Source: Agrocybe praecox
Lineage: Eukaryota > Basidiomycota > Agaricomycetes > Agaricales > Agrocybaceae
Assembly: GCA_964017145.1 (NCBI GenBank)
Contig: OZ024846.1
Location: forward strand, 1,860,001 to 1,924,000
Direction: 5' to 3'
DNA: 64,000 bases
Shown piece by piece: positions 34,440 to 46,554 of this stretch. The position numbers and the translations under genes were made by a program. Position 1 is the stretch's first letter; the number at the start of each line of letters is the position of its first letter. The notes under the pieces are model-generated. The model did no database searches. It saw nothing but the letters and a program-made list of their open reading frames with translations, and had not been told where the DNA came from.

Positions 34440-34909
34440 TCAAGTCCTTTCAGATATAAATTTCCACGATAATGAATTGCTAGATGCGCCGTATTCTTTC
34501 TACTGTAGCCATAGTTATGAGCCTTCTTGTTTATTGGATTCTAATGCAATGCGCAGATGAAATTAGACCCCAATTGAGATGTCTTCCACTGCGTGATAAC
34601 CTAAGTTCATGAATTCGATTGTCAATTATGTAAAGTTTGTCGAGACTTAACCTTTTACCGTTTATTTAAGTAAGTAGCTGCTACTTCCAGTGACAATCCA
34701 GTGATGTGATTGAACTTAAAAACAACTTGAACACAATTACTCATCACGGAGTAGTTATATTTCTGTGGGAAAATGCCGTTAGGGGTCGCTTATCACGCCA
34801 GTGACGCCACTTACCCTCTGAATGGTGCACATATCTGTCGATAGTCAGCGCTAGTCAGCTACGATGATAAGCAAGGTCTTTCAGAAAGAAACTCTCACTG
34901 GGAACCATA
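34440..34909. other. Intergenic, secreted repeat protein to LAT permease
   Basis: 3' flank and promoter. No feature beyond AT-rich trailer sequence. Confidence 0.5.
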
Positions 34910-37298
34910 ATGCAGCTGCAAGATGATAGCCATGCCCAAGAAAGAGGACTCTCTGAAGGAGATCCTATCCAAGATGCAACTGGCTCTAGCTATAGGGATC
35001 TTGTACTGCAAACACCAGGCGCTCCAGTAGAAACGGTAGCGACATAATATCTTGTTCGCTTGAATCGACTAATCGTATCCCTCTCAAGGCAGATGTTCTG
35101 GGTAGAGAAGTCTCCCTTCTTTCAGCTACAATGCTCAACGTTGGGCAAATTACTGGGTAAGCTCTGCAATGCATCGCAAAGAGAAGGGAAATTACTCACT
35201 CTCCACTTTTCAATCCCACTAATAGGTCTGGAATATATGCCGTTCCAGGTACAATTTTAAACTCGGTAGGCTCAGTAGGACTTCTCCTTGCTATCTGGGT
35301 GATTGCACCAATATTCGCGTTCGGTAGGTGATATACACCAATGACCATGCTGTTCATTACGGACTAAGTCATAACATAGCTGGTCTGTCTATATACAGCG
35401 AATATGCCTCTTTGTCCCCTGATAGGTCGGGTGGAGAAGTGGTGTATCTTGAGAAAGCATACCCTCGGCCTCGGTTTTTCGTGTCCACCGCTTTCGCTGT
35501 TACAGCAATTTTGACATCGTGCGTTTATTTCATCTTCATTCTCAACCAAATATTCTCTGATTTGACGCTCTAAATACAGTTTCAGTGCTTCGAATGCCAT
35601 AGTGTTCGCTCAATACACCCTTTCCGCATTTGACATACCGATAACGGGTGCTAAACAAACGGCCGTGGCTATTTCTATGGTTATTGTAACAGTTGGATGT
35701 AAGTACTAAATATACGTGTGCTCTACCATCTACTAAAACATATTGTAGGCGTGGCCATCTCCACAAAATGGTCACTTCGGGCGGTAAACCTTCTTACTAT
35801 TCTCAAGGTTCTGTCTTTAGTATTGTACGTGGCCGCCCTTTCAATTTGAATATCGGTCTGACTTCGTGAGCATGCAGCGTATCTGCTACTGGCATTGCTG
35901 TGCTTCTGGGGCTCACGCGGATCGAGGACCCATACGCAAATTTTCATGATCCTTTTGAAGGGACGTCTTGGAATCTGAATGGTTTAGCAACTGCATTCGT
36001 GAGCGACTTATCACTGATATGTCAATGAACAGTATCTGAACTGTCGGATTAGGTTAAAGCCAATCATTCATTCATAGGCTGGAGCAATGCATTCAACGTC
36101 CTTGGAGAAGTTCGAGGAAAGGACCCTGCTCGAACGGTTCGCAAGGCTGGAAGAATATCTCTGACGTTGATTACCGTCCTTTTCCTTCTAATAAATATCG
36201 CCTATATTGCAGCTGTTCCTAGAGAAGATATCCGGACTTCTGGGCAGCTCGTCGCTGTCTTGTTCTTCCGCCGTGTGTTTGGCTCAACGGGGACGAAGAT
36301 ATTTCCTCTACTCGTTGCCTTGAGTTGTTTCGGGAATATTGTGAGGCAATTGTTCGTCCTTCCGTCTTATTTTAAACGTTAACGTACCTTTTCAGATCGC
36401 TGTGGTAAAATGATTTCTCAGTAAATAGTTTCATTAGTTTCTGACAGGTATCATAGACGACTGGGCAGGCTCGGATTATTCGTGAAGTTGCAAGACAGGG
36501 TCTCCTTCCATTCCCCGCATTCTTTACGTCAACTCAACCATTTGGGACACCCTTTGGCCCGGTTTGTTTGAAGGCCTTTCTAACTATCACCGTGATACTT
36601 GCTGTGCCAGCGAAGGACGCGTTCAATTTTGTGCTTGATCTTGCTTCCTATCCTCATTTAGTACGCCTACGCTGAAATGTTCCTTTGCGCGACGTATGCC
36701 TGGCTAATTGGACTTTCCCCACTCCAAAGGTATTCAGTTTTGCAATGGCAATTGGTGTCTGGGTTGTACGGCGCAGAAGAAGATTAGCCAAGTTGCTGCC
36801 CTCAGCTCTGCAAGCTAGGAATAAATTGGTAGTGGCTTATCTTGCGTCATGTGTTCTCCTCCTTGTTTTCCCTTGGTGTGTTTTTTACTTTGTTTTTATG
36901 CGTTCAATTGGTAGATCTAACCATTTATTTTCCTGTAGGGTACCCCCGAAATCAGGACATGCAGATGTTTCGTTTTGGTATGCGACGTATGTAGATGATT
37001 TATCTCTTCCATGAAAACCTTTGGTTTACGAAGCTCGCTGCAGATACTGTGTTGCCGGAATTGGACTCCTCCTTGTGAGTTTCCTTTCAAATTGATTTTC
37101 ATTATTTAATGTTCTCGCCAGTGTTGCGGACTGTACTATTGGATGTGGATCATTGTCCTACCCAGATTGGGTGGTTACGAAATCGTAGAAGAGATTGAAG
37201 AGCATGCAAGTGGAGCCCGAAACACGAAGCTCGTAAGGCGATACAACCGGTCAAGGAGGGTCGAAGGAGAAGAACAACCGTTACTTTCAACCTCTTGA
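34910..37298 (+). CDS. LAT-family amino-acid permease (methionine permease type, Mup1/Mup3-like)
   Basis: Plasma-membrane amino-acid transporter of the APC superfamily. Fourteen exons: 34910-35035, 35089-35156, 35226-35323, 35380-35518, 35580-35698, 35749-35824, 35878-35998, 36053-36340, 36396-36404 (9 bases), 36457-36660, 36730-36875, 36939-36986, 37044-37074, 37122-37298; 549 residues. The unwound helix 1 motif GQITGSGIYAVPGTIL is intact. Further landmarks: SGGEVVYLEKAYPRPRFF, SFIGWSNAFNVLGEVRGKDP, RIIREVARQGLLPFPAFF, PFGTPFGPV, and VPPKSGHADVSFWYATY near the C-terminus, which is the fungal methionine-permease style ending. The exact substrate is inferred. Confidence 0.88.
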
Positions 37299-37493
37299 TG
37301 TCGAGTGTGGAACTCTGTTACGTATTTATTATATTGCCTGCCGAAAAAATGGTTTAGATGCGTTAACCTACTCGATAGAATGTACTAATTAAATAATAAA
37401 AATCGAGTGCCGTACAAACCAGAGCCATGGTGTTCAGTAGATTACAAGATGAGAATATATTGAGTACAGCGTATGAGTTGGTCCGAAACGTCC

Positions 37494-39357
37494 TTATTTT
37501 GCAGCTTTAGAGGCCGCCCTGATTGCTTTCTGTCTTTCTGTCTCCCAGCGCACTAGCTCGTCTCTAAGGCATTGTACTCGCATTTCGCCAATAGGATGAG
37601 TGCTAGAGTCTCCCATAATCCGCCGCGCAACACTGGAAGGGTCTCCGCTAGCTTTACCAGGTTTGGCGCATTCGCCCTCATCTCCTGAGCGCTGTTCCCA
37701 GAACCTGACAGCATCTCTAGCATCAAAACCGGCATGAGCCAAAAGTCTAGAAGAACAAGGCATGAGGTTATTAGTACCGAGAAACTGACCAAAAGAGGCG
37801 ATGACTAATTACCTTGCAGATACTACATCAGCTTCAATTTCTTGGTGGGCACTATTGCAGTATTCCGACATTTTGACGAGCTCTCCGGACCCAACTTTGC
37901 CAAGCTGCGCAACAGCGTCGTTCACGAAGGGACCAAAGAACATCGTAATGGGAAAGATGAGTACCCGAATGATGTCTGCCGCTATGGAAAGTGTGCCTGG
38001 CACTACGACAGCGACAGAAGAGAGACTTTCTAAGTGATGAGATAAGAGAAGATGTGCCATTTCGTGAGCAAGTAGGATGGCCAATTGAGCGGTTTGTTCG
38101 GGGGTTGGCGTTGGATGTGAAGGAGCAGACGAAGAGCCTGAAAAGAGGCCTCCAAATAACGACTGCCAGAAGGATTTCTGGACAGGCGGTGATAGTTCTA
38201 CTTCACCACAGGGATACTTGGAAAGGATTTCGTCGAGAAATCCTGTGTATACTACAATACCGCTTCCTCCGTCAGGCCCAAATCCGTAGGAGAAAGCGTT
38301 AGAGTTTTCTGGTTTGTCGATGACAAGCAGAGAATACGGAACCCCAGGGGAGACACCGGCAGGGACGAGAATCGGGGGATCCTTTGTTGTCATTTTATTG
38401 CAGAAGTAGTGGAGATATTCAGATGCCCGTGGACGAGAACGTAAGGGATATTTGGCTGGGGGCGGTAAAGGTATTGAATCTTCACCACTTTCCGCCCAGT
38501 CAGGGCACATTTCTGGCTCTTGGGATAGAACAGGAATATTGGATTCCAAACGCCGTAAGGTGTCGTGAACCCATTGATACCTCCAATCATTGATAGGGAT
38601 AGCTCTCGGTGACCCTTCTTGCGTGAGAATCTCGCCCACAGCACTATACCACCCCGGGCCAGCAAGCTTGGCTGCAATCTCGTCTTCCTCTTCAGGAGAG
38701 AGTAATATCATACGCCATCTACGGGCGATAAATAAGTACACAAGTAGATAAACGTCCAAAAATGACAAACCTTCCGGTCAGAGGAGTCTTTTCGAGACTA
38801 GCAACAATTGTGGCCCAGAAGAGGGCAAAAGGGATAAACAAAAGGACCTGCAGCAAAGTCGTAAATCTTCGCACCCTCGACAATTGGGCTGCTTTCTGTT
38901 CTTCAGAAGCTGGAAAGCCGTGGAGGGCGGCATACTTGATCATTTTCTTCGTTTTCATGTTGTGGATCCAAAGAAAAGGAATGAAGGTGAGAGCAATACG
39001 ACTTGCTGTTCGAGCCAGTTCAAAACCGGTGGAAGCCTGTACAAACGTAGTTTAGAAAGCATTGCAGGTGCGGTTCCGAATGAATAACTATACCTTTAGC
39101 ATTGTAGCTAAAAGGGGAATCAACGGTCCCCCATGGTTGGGCGGAGTCGTATGGAAGGCTGATATAAGAGTAGGACGATGAGCAAGTACAGCAAGCGGAG
39201 ATTTTAGAGGTATATTATGCAGGTATAGGTTTCTTGGAGTACGAATACTTGAATTTGTGGTGGATAAGAGTCTCAGGGAAGAAAAATGACGATAGGCGAA
39301 ATGGCTTTCAGGCCGTAGGAGGATGCGGAAAGCTACGAGGTTCATGCGGCGGAGCAT
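37494..39357 (-). CDS. OMA1: Mitochondrial M48 metallopeptidase, OMA1-like
   Basis: Inner-membrane zinc protease with stress-activated quality-control duties (OPA1/Mgm1 and Atp6-type substrates in other species). Exons 39357-39094, 39036-38771, 38718-37813, 37746-37494; 562 residues. The first 60 residues are basic and Ser/Arg-rich (mitochondrial presequence). A membrane segment follows (VLLFIPFALFWATIVAS). The M48 core has NAFSYGFGPDGGSGIVVYTG, then ILLAHEMAHLLLSHHLESLS with the HExxH zinc site, and later EIEADVVSARLLAHAG with the third ligand Glu in ExxxD. It converges with the LAT permease, 195 bases apart. Confidence 0.92.
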
Positions 39358-39580
39358 AGTGCATGATAGGACATAAAGAGATAGAGGACGTGTACGCTCG
39401 GCTCCTCCGTTTCGTATATCTGCTTCCTTTGTTAGAGCCCTGACTTTCTATATTCGCATGGCACGTGCTTGATATGACTCAAATCCTCTCTCCCGAACCG
39501 ACCGCAGAACACAATTTACATTCCAATCCAATTTGCTAAGAAATACTATGTTATGCTAGATATGCAGAAGAACAAAAAAC

Positions 39581-41036
39581 CTATGAGATGAATGTGGCCT
39601 CGTTGTAGAGGATACCCTCCACTTCAACACCCGATGACAACCCAGGAGCGAGAGCTTCCGGGCCAGTAATGGATAATTTCGTGGGGTTGAGCCACTAGTT
39701 GTGAGACAAAACAAGGGTTAACAGGGCACGTATCACAAAATAGCATAACATTACCTGATAGATGTATGGTTTCGTGCCAGCAACATAGTTGACCGCAACC
39801 TTGAGAACGTATGGGATTTCAGCAAGGACATCTACCTTCTCAATAAGCCCTGTAGGCGCCTTGACACTGCCAAGATCAACTTGCAGTTTGGCCTCCACAG
39901 TGCCAGGCGCATCGCTTAGAATTGAAGGCCCCCTCCACTCGAAAAGAAGCCCTGTAGGCTTCCCATACCCTGTTTCAGCGTCGTGCTCGGGCTTGAGTTG
40001 AGTGGCTCGCGAGATAACGCTACCCGAGGAACTTTCTCCTGGCCACTTCGTTTCGGCAGTAACGGCTGCCAACTTATCCCCAATAACAAGAGAGCCGACA
40101 TTAACGACCACACCCCCTGAACCCGAGCCCTTCTTTCCGTATGTGTCCGTAGTGGTGAACTCCATCTGGATGGCAGATACTCCACCAAGGTCATTGCTCT
40201 GGAAATGAGCAAAGTTCCACGATGCTGCAACCAGGTTTGGCCTCATTCCCTGGATTGCATGCACGAACATCCCTGTGCCTTTGATGGGTTCTGCTTGTCC
40301 GCTGCGGATTATGTGTCCAGTGGCCTGGAAACGCGGCCAGAACCGATGAATGACATATCCATCAGCCTTCGAAGTATTTGTGCCGAAATACGAATACCCT
40401 CCTTCTGGGCTCTTGCCGACTTTGTATCCTGGAATCGATGCAGGTCGTTGGACGTCTAAGGATAGTTGAAGGTCGACTCCAAGATTTGCACGAATTGTGT
40501 AAGACTCTGGGAATTCAGATCCAGGGTTGCTTTTGTGGAGGATGGAGTATTCATCCGCTTTGCTTGAACGCTTGTCATGGCCAGGAATTGGTGTAACGAA
40601 GTTGTTTACATTGACAGATTTCCATGTTTTCTCTCCTTTCGCAGGGTTGGCAACCTTGCAGGTGAATTGGATGGTAGGATACCAAACACTGAGTGAATGA
40701 AAAATCAGGATCAGACGACATGACGCAGATCGATGAGAGGATCCTTACCCTACAGCGGAGTGAATCAATTGACACATTACCGACGTCCCATCCTCCGTTA
40801 TCACATAAAAGATCTGAGTCTCTGTAACAAAACCCCCGGAACAAAGCAATTCTGTGTCCTTAGCTTCGAGTTCACCAAATAGCTCTGTCTCCTGGAATTT
40901 GCTTGAGACTGGGTGGAAATTCTGAGCCGTTGGATCGATAGGAGCTGATGTGCTAAACAAACATAAGGACGGAAGTTAAAAAAACAGCTTTTATAGGAAT
41001 TGGGCGGAAACCATACGAGAAAATTGAAGAGAACAT
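39581..41036 (-). CDS. SVF1: Survival factor Svf1
   Basis: Ceramide-binding survival factor of the Golgi/endosome surface, needed for oxidative-stress and cold survival in yeast. Exons 41036-41017, 40952-40749, 40688-39755, 39694-39581; 423 residues. Lipocalin-like landmarks: TETQIFYVITEDGTSVMCQL, WYPTIQFTCKVANP, KRSSKADEYSI, YTIRANLGVDLQLSLDVQRP, DGYVIHRFWPRFQATGHI, GTGMFVHAIQGMRPNLVAAS and WNFAHFQS. The N-terminus MFSSIFSTSAPID fits the amphipathic helix of Svf1. It lies head to tail behind OMA1. Confidence 0.93.
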
Positions 41037-41334
41037 GGTGGAAGTTGGTATTAAGGAAGGTCAGCTGCAAGAAGGCGCAACCCCAAAGTGAGACGTTCTA
41101 GTACACTAATATGCATGCAGGATTTGATTTGTTGCCGTAATGTATTTTTACCACCGAGAACCGGAACAATATGAAATCGATGAGATCACAACCCAGACAC
41201 ATTATTATCGTCTATGAATCTATATATTCATATTTCAGAATGTATGTTTCAACAGAAATGGTAGGCAATGAATCCGTAGATTACGGTACTAGTCTTACAA
41301 CCCTAGGGTTAGTCATTATTTGTCTATAATCATG

Positions 41335-42734
41335 TCATGAACTATCAGAATCATTCGACGAATCCTCCGACTCTGGGGAAGGCTCGACACTTCGCAGCCT
41401 TTTTCTTGGTGGCTCCAAGTCGGAAACGAATGTGTCCATCCAGTCTGGGTCCAACATTTCAGACATTTGTTCATCGCGACCGTCAGGAGAAGCAAATTCC
41501 ACCTCATAAGACGGTGAAAAACTGGGGTCATGCGTAGGGTCTGTGATCCCAAAAGTTTCCTCGACCTCGACTGACTCCATTGAATAAGGATACGCCAACG
41601 ACGATGGTCCTGCGACCGGAGTGTCATCTGGTGGCCCCATCATCACTGGTTGAATCGATGGAGGAGAAGGAGGGTGTGCATTTGCATCGTAGGCCCAAGA
41701 AAAATCTTCGTTTTCTTCGTTTTCTTCTGTATTTATCTGAGCCGTATTAATGCCGACTCCTTCATATGTGGGTGTGGGGTTAATAGGATTTATCCTTTCG
41801 AACCTCATCAAGCCACTTTGCATTGCATCCAGGAGAGCCTTATTTTGACCGACTTTCAGCATTGAGGGATTTTGAGCCGGGATGCCCTCTGGCCATCCTA
41901 TCAAGCGCACCCCATAACCGTCTAACTTCTCCGGATTCGTCCACTTCATTTCCGCATTGCGCACGCCACTACAGTGTCTATTTGGGAAGAACCGAATAAG
42001 ATCAAGTATGAGCTATATAAAATAACTTTACCTGAGGGACGTACGAACGAGCTCATATAACTCGCTCTTTATTGACTTCGCATGTCCAAGTCTTGGTGGA
42101 GGAGTAGGAAAATGTCGCTCTGTAGTACCCTTGGTAGGGATTGGACTTGCCGGTGTCGTTGCGCTCAAGCGTGCTATACAATGGTTTTTGAATGCTTTGG
42201 CTCCATTTTCTCCCCCACTCCTAAGTCCTCTCCAAAACTCGCGTCCGTGAAGAGAACCTCCTAGAAATCCCGGGTCCAAAGCATCGCGTGGATCCACGGC
42301 TAGAAGAAAGGATTCAACTCCGCATGTGACGGTCAACGATTCCAGAATGCGTGAAGTATCACATAAAATATTGCGCACTGAATCACAACATCATAAGCGA
42401 TCGACAAAGAGTAGTCAGTAGATACATACCTGAAGTAGATCGTTCGGCGTTCAACGCTGTATTTCCTGGAAAGCTTGAAACGGACTGGAAGAGATATTTA
42501 GCGTGCCACTGAGCGATGAATCGTCTTGTCTAGGTAAAACGAAGTCAGAATTCGACTCATTACCGAAGTAAGGCCCTGAAAGACCTCTTCAAATGGGCGC
42601 AGCTCCCGCTCTGAAAAAGCTTTGATATCTGCGAGGCACTTCTCCATGAAAGTCTCGAGCCGCTCAAGGAAGAGCCCATCTGTTGTGGCATCATCTACTG
42701 GCGTTTCATACTCGAAGGTGTTCGAGAGCTTCAT
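41335..42734 (-). CDS. Conserved-looking basidiomycete protein of unknown function
   Basis: Exons 42734-42585 (or -42564), 42529-42430, 42377-42032, 41968-41335; 409 or 416 residues. Not a family I recognise. The N-terminal half is compact and hydrophobic-acidic (EKCLADIKAFSERELRPFEE, RFIAQWHAKYLFQSVSSFP, ILCDTSRILESLTVTCGV, FLGGSLHGREFWRGLRSG). The middle has AEMKWTNPEKLDGYGVRLIG and WPEGIPAQNPSMLKVGQNK, resembling a small folded domain. The last 120 residues are acidic and disordered with a basic patch EPPRKRLRSVEPS, a likely nuclear signal. Intron 1 is either 34 bases with a good donor or 55 with a weak one (GTCTTT). Its start faces ACL4 across 238 bases. Confidence 0.72.
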
Positions 42735-42972
42735 AGCAGAATGTAAGTGCGGAGATAACAGCAAGGATCTTGTTTCTGTGAATGATGAAGGGAATGCAGC
42801 ATTCTATGCAGTTTGATTCCGAAAAAAACAACAGAATACTCATTGAAAACAGCGTGTTTTCAACATGGAACTTGCCATAAAATATGATAAGGCGCCTCCT
42901 TGCCGAGCAGTGCAGAATTTGACTAGCCATCCACGTGACTGCTAAAAATCTCTTCCCCAGTCTCTTACTTTC
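42735..42972. promoter_or_regulatory. Shared divergent promoter, unknown gene / ACL4
   Basis: The 238 bases between two opposite start codons must serve both genes. No specific element is claimed. Confidence 0.55.
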
Positions 42973-44326
42973 ATGGGTCGAACGCGAACGAAGAAAGCTG
43001 GTTCTAAGACCAAAGAGCAATCCGGTATTGCTGGAACATCTTCCAAACAATCTCCATCGATTACATCGCTCCTAGAAAAGGCTCAAGACTTAATCGTTCA
43101 GTGCGATTACGAACTTGCAATCAAATTTGTTCGCCGGATATTAGACCAAGATCCAAAAAATGCTGAAGCTAAGGAAATGCTCGGTGTCGCTCTTCTTGAG
43201 ACAGGAGAAATAGATGCAGCTAAAGAAGTTCTCTATTTTTCCCTGATACTTTCCCCTCGTTCTCACAACGTATGTCATAGGCTTTCATGGCTTTGTTGCC
43301 TCCGAATCCTGATGCCCCATCTCCGCCCCCACCATCGGCCCATCTGTACCTTGCACAACTTAGTGATGAAGATCCACAGCAAGCATTGCAACACTATCAG
43401 GCTGCCGTCAATATTTTACAATCCCAGATCAAGGGGAAAATTCGTGCAGAAGACGACACTTCGAAAGATGACCTTGACCTGAAAAATAGCATTGTCCGAG
43501 CATTAATTGGCCAAGTAGAAATCTGGATGGATCCTTCATATGATTTATGGTACTCCTTCATGTTCAATTTTGTGGATGCCTATTAATGAATTTATTGTAG
43601 CGATGCACCTGAGGCAGAAACAACATGCGAGAATCTACTTATAGGCGCACTTGAAGTTGACCCAGGAAATCCTGAAGCCCTGCAAACTCTCGCCTCGGTC
43701 CGAATGTCGCAACAGCGACCCGACGATGCCAAGCAGTGTCTTGAACAAGCTTGGGCATCATTAAAGGATTTAGATCCTGGTATGACCGCGCATGCAAACA
43801 TCCCTACTATGCTGACTTTGGTTTAGACGACCCCAAATTACCTCCTATCCCATCTCGACTAGCTCTTGTCAGACTCTTCCTCGAGTTGGCATTATATACC
43901 CCAGCGTTACTCGTTCTTCATGGAATAATGTCCTCTGACGATCAAGACGTAGAGGCGTGGTATCTGGAGGGCTGGTGTTTCTATCTCATGGCCGAACAGG
44001 CTCAAGAAAATGGTGGAACTTTAGACGACCTAACGTGGCAAGAACTGGGGAAGGATTCAAGAGACTGCCTTGAGACATGTCAGATCGTAAGTAATATCTT
44101 CTTTCTGGAATATCCCGTTTCTCACCTCGATTTAAAGCTTCATCGAAACCAAGAACATCCCGATAAGCCTTTACTTGAGCATGTCAAGGAACTTATAGCT
44201 AAACTTGATTCTTTGGGGATCGCGGCATCTCCAATTGAGGACAGAGACGAAGGCGCTGAGGATGAAGGGGATTGGGAGAGTGATGATGGAAGTATAGACG
44301 GTGATGGCGATGTCGACATGCAGTAG
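42973..44326 (+). CDS. ACL4: Ribosomal protein L4 assembly chaperone, TPR protein
   Basis: TPR-repeat chaperone that holds newly made ribosomal protein uL4 until it joins the 60S precursor. Exons 42973-43227, 43281-43549, 43601-43779, 43827-44086, 44138-44326; 383 residues. TPR units are visible: LIVQCDYELAIKFVRRILDQ with DPKNAEAKEMLGVALLETG, LYLAQLSDEDPQQALQHYQA, LEVDPGNPEALQTLASVRMS, LVRLFLELALYTPALLVLHG. The N-terminus is basic (GRTRTKKAGSKTK) and the C-terminus very acidic (DGDGDVDMQ), the usual Acl4 arrangement. The first donor is weak (GTTCTC), but the resulting join KEAFMALLPPNPD matches the family well. Confidence 0.88.
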
Positions 44327-44684
44327 TTCTTCGATTTCTTATTCCATATTCCATCAAAAGTACCCTAAACTATATTGACAAGAGACATTTTACCACATCC
44401 AAATGGCATTTCATTTCTCGTTTTACGTTATATAAACATGAACTCGACTAGGAAAGTTGATTCCAAACGTTGGACTTCATCATGATTTGGGGGTACGTTG
44501 CAGTTGTTTTCTTTTCAGGGACCGACTCAACCGCGATGCGCATTGTTCTCCTTATTTTGTCGTTTGACGGCACACACCCAATGTCGGAGAATCTTCTTCC
44601 CTTGCATTTTCTCTGTTCTTAATACCTCTGGACAAACTAGACTTGGATTTACTGATATATACCCCTTAAATTTCACTGTATAGG
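44327..44684. other. Intergenic, ACL4 to PfkB kinase
   Basis: 3' flank and promoter. An acceptor-like TATAG lies directly before ATG 44685, so a 5' UTR intron or an extra upstream exon is possible but not placed. Confidence 0.45.
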
Positions 44685-46554
44685 ATGAACAAATTACGAC
44701 GCGAACGATCAGAAGATAACCAGCAATATACCATGGCATCAGGCAGACCTCTACGTATCGTAGCTTCCGGGACGCTATTCGAGACACAAACACTTTCTGT
44801 GCCATGTCAACCCAAACCGTCCTCAGTAATCCGTGCCCACTCTGTCCAAAAATCAAGAGGAGGGTCTGCAAACATGGTACGCAGTGATAGTCAAGAGAAT
44901 CAAAGGCTTCAACTGATTCGAAGCGTATCGATATCGTTCTTACGTATAGTTGCTTTCCCTTTTGGCACAATTCCCGGGCGTCGAAGCCGCCTTGGTTGCA
45001 CCACTTGGCGGCAATGAAGAAGGGAGAAAGATCTTGGCTGATCTAGAGAACGAAGGAGTGATAACGCAGTATTGCAAGATATGGCGTGAAGCTGGTGTTC
45101 CCAGCGCCTGGGTTCTACATTCAGGTACTTTTTTGATCCCTTTGCTCTTGTTCTGTTTCTGGAATCCATCTGAAGTGTAGACAATCCCTAGCTGAAGACA
45201 ACACGCGAACGGTCATAAACCATAACCCACTCCCGGATATAACGCATGAAGATTTTATAGCGTTACTTGGACCTTTACTGGCCCCTGAAAATTATCCCTC
45301 GAACCCGCCGACAATAAGCCCACCTGTGCCTTATTATGGATCTACCACTTCCCTTGTACCATCTTCCATATCTACGCCCAGACCATCTCAATCCGGTCCT
45401 CGGCCTCCCAACCCTATATTCTACAATCCCAATAGTCCTGCCCCTTTTGATTGGCTACATTTTGAAGGACGAACCGTCAAAACGACACTAAGCAACATTA
45501 CTGGTTTGGATGGTCTTGCGCGCGAGAGGAAATGGAGAAGTCATTGTGTTTTTAGCGTCGATGTTGGCAGGAAGGGCAGGCAAGGAGTAGAAGCGGTATG
45601 TTGGTCTACTAATTTAAATGAACAGCCAGGTTAACATGTTTTTGTCGTATCCTTATAGCTCATACCTCATGCAGATGTTATATTCTTCAACAAACAATAC
45701 GCTCAAGCGACTAATCCGGTTTATGAAGCAACACCGAGGGCATTTCTGCTCTCTCTGGTTTCTATCGCACCTCCACACGCTTTACTTGTTGCGTACTGGG
45801 GCAAAGATGGCGCAGCGGTTCTGTCTCTTCCAACACAGGAATATTTCCAAAGCTCGGGATGGGTAGAAGATCGGCCGCTAGGCACCCTCCCACCGACAAA
45901 TGTTAAAAGCAATCGTTCAAGAATCCCGCAGACATTACCTAGAGGCGCGGACGACACTCGGTCTGTTAGAAGTGGAAGCGATTTCTGGGCTGATGGGAGA
46001 AGTAGAACACCGTCTTCGTATGGCTTTACTGCTTCTGGTAGCAATTACATGTCGGAAACTGGCGACGAGAACGATTATGGACAGTACCAACAACACCAAC
46101 GGTTGAGGACACATTTACGTCAGGATCAAGGAGCAAACGCTAGTAGCCAATACATGATGCCTGACGAGGACGACGAGGACGACAATGACTCACAACGAAC
46201 GGAAACGCCGCAGATTTCTGAGATTGTGGACGAAATCGGAGCTCAGGATGCCTTTATATCGGGGATGATATTTGCTCTGAGCAGAAGACTGTGTCCAGGC
46301 TTGCCTTATACTCCTGCTTGGAGTGGTGAGGATATATCGGACCCTTCTGGAGAAGATATATATGGGAGATGGAAATTGGATGAATGTCTGAGGTGAGCGA
46401 CGCTGTATCCATTGCATTGTAATTTTTAAATAATGACTACTACAGGTTCGCCATTGAATTATCTGGTAGAAAAGCGAGAAGACGAGGATGGGCCAAGTTG
46501 GGACATGAGATGGCTCAGGCAGGATGGTTCGAATCTAGTAGTAGTACTACATAG
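44685..46554 (+). CDS. PfkB-family sugar kinase, ketohexokinase-like
   Basis: Carbohydrate kinase of the PfkB fold. Exons 44685-44876, 44950-45124, 45192-45595, 45659-46392, 46446-46554; 537 residues, longer than the usual 300-400 because of two Ser/Pro and Asp-rich inserts. Landmarks: RIVASGTLFETQTLSVP, SRGGSANMLLSLLAQFPGVE, ALVAPLGGNEEGRKI, PSAWVLHSAEDNTRTVINHN (ketohexokinase-like), FDWLHFEGRTVKTTL, LIPHADVIFFNKQYA, ALLVAYWGKDGAAVL. The C-terminal signature reads IGAQDAFISGMIFAL: the catalytic Asp is kept, but the usual GAGD anion-hole motif has Gln. ATG 44733 (MASGRPLRIV) is an alternative start. Confidence 0.82.
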
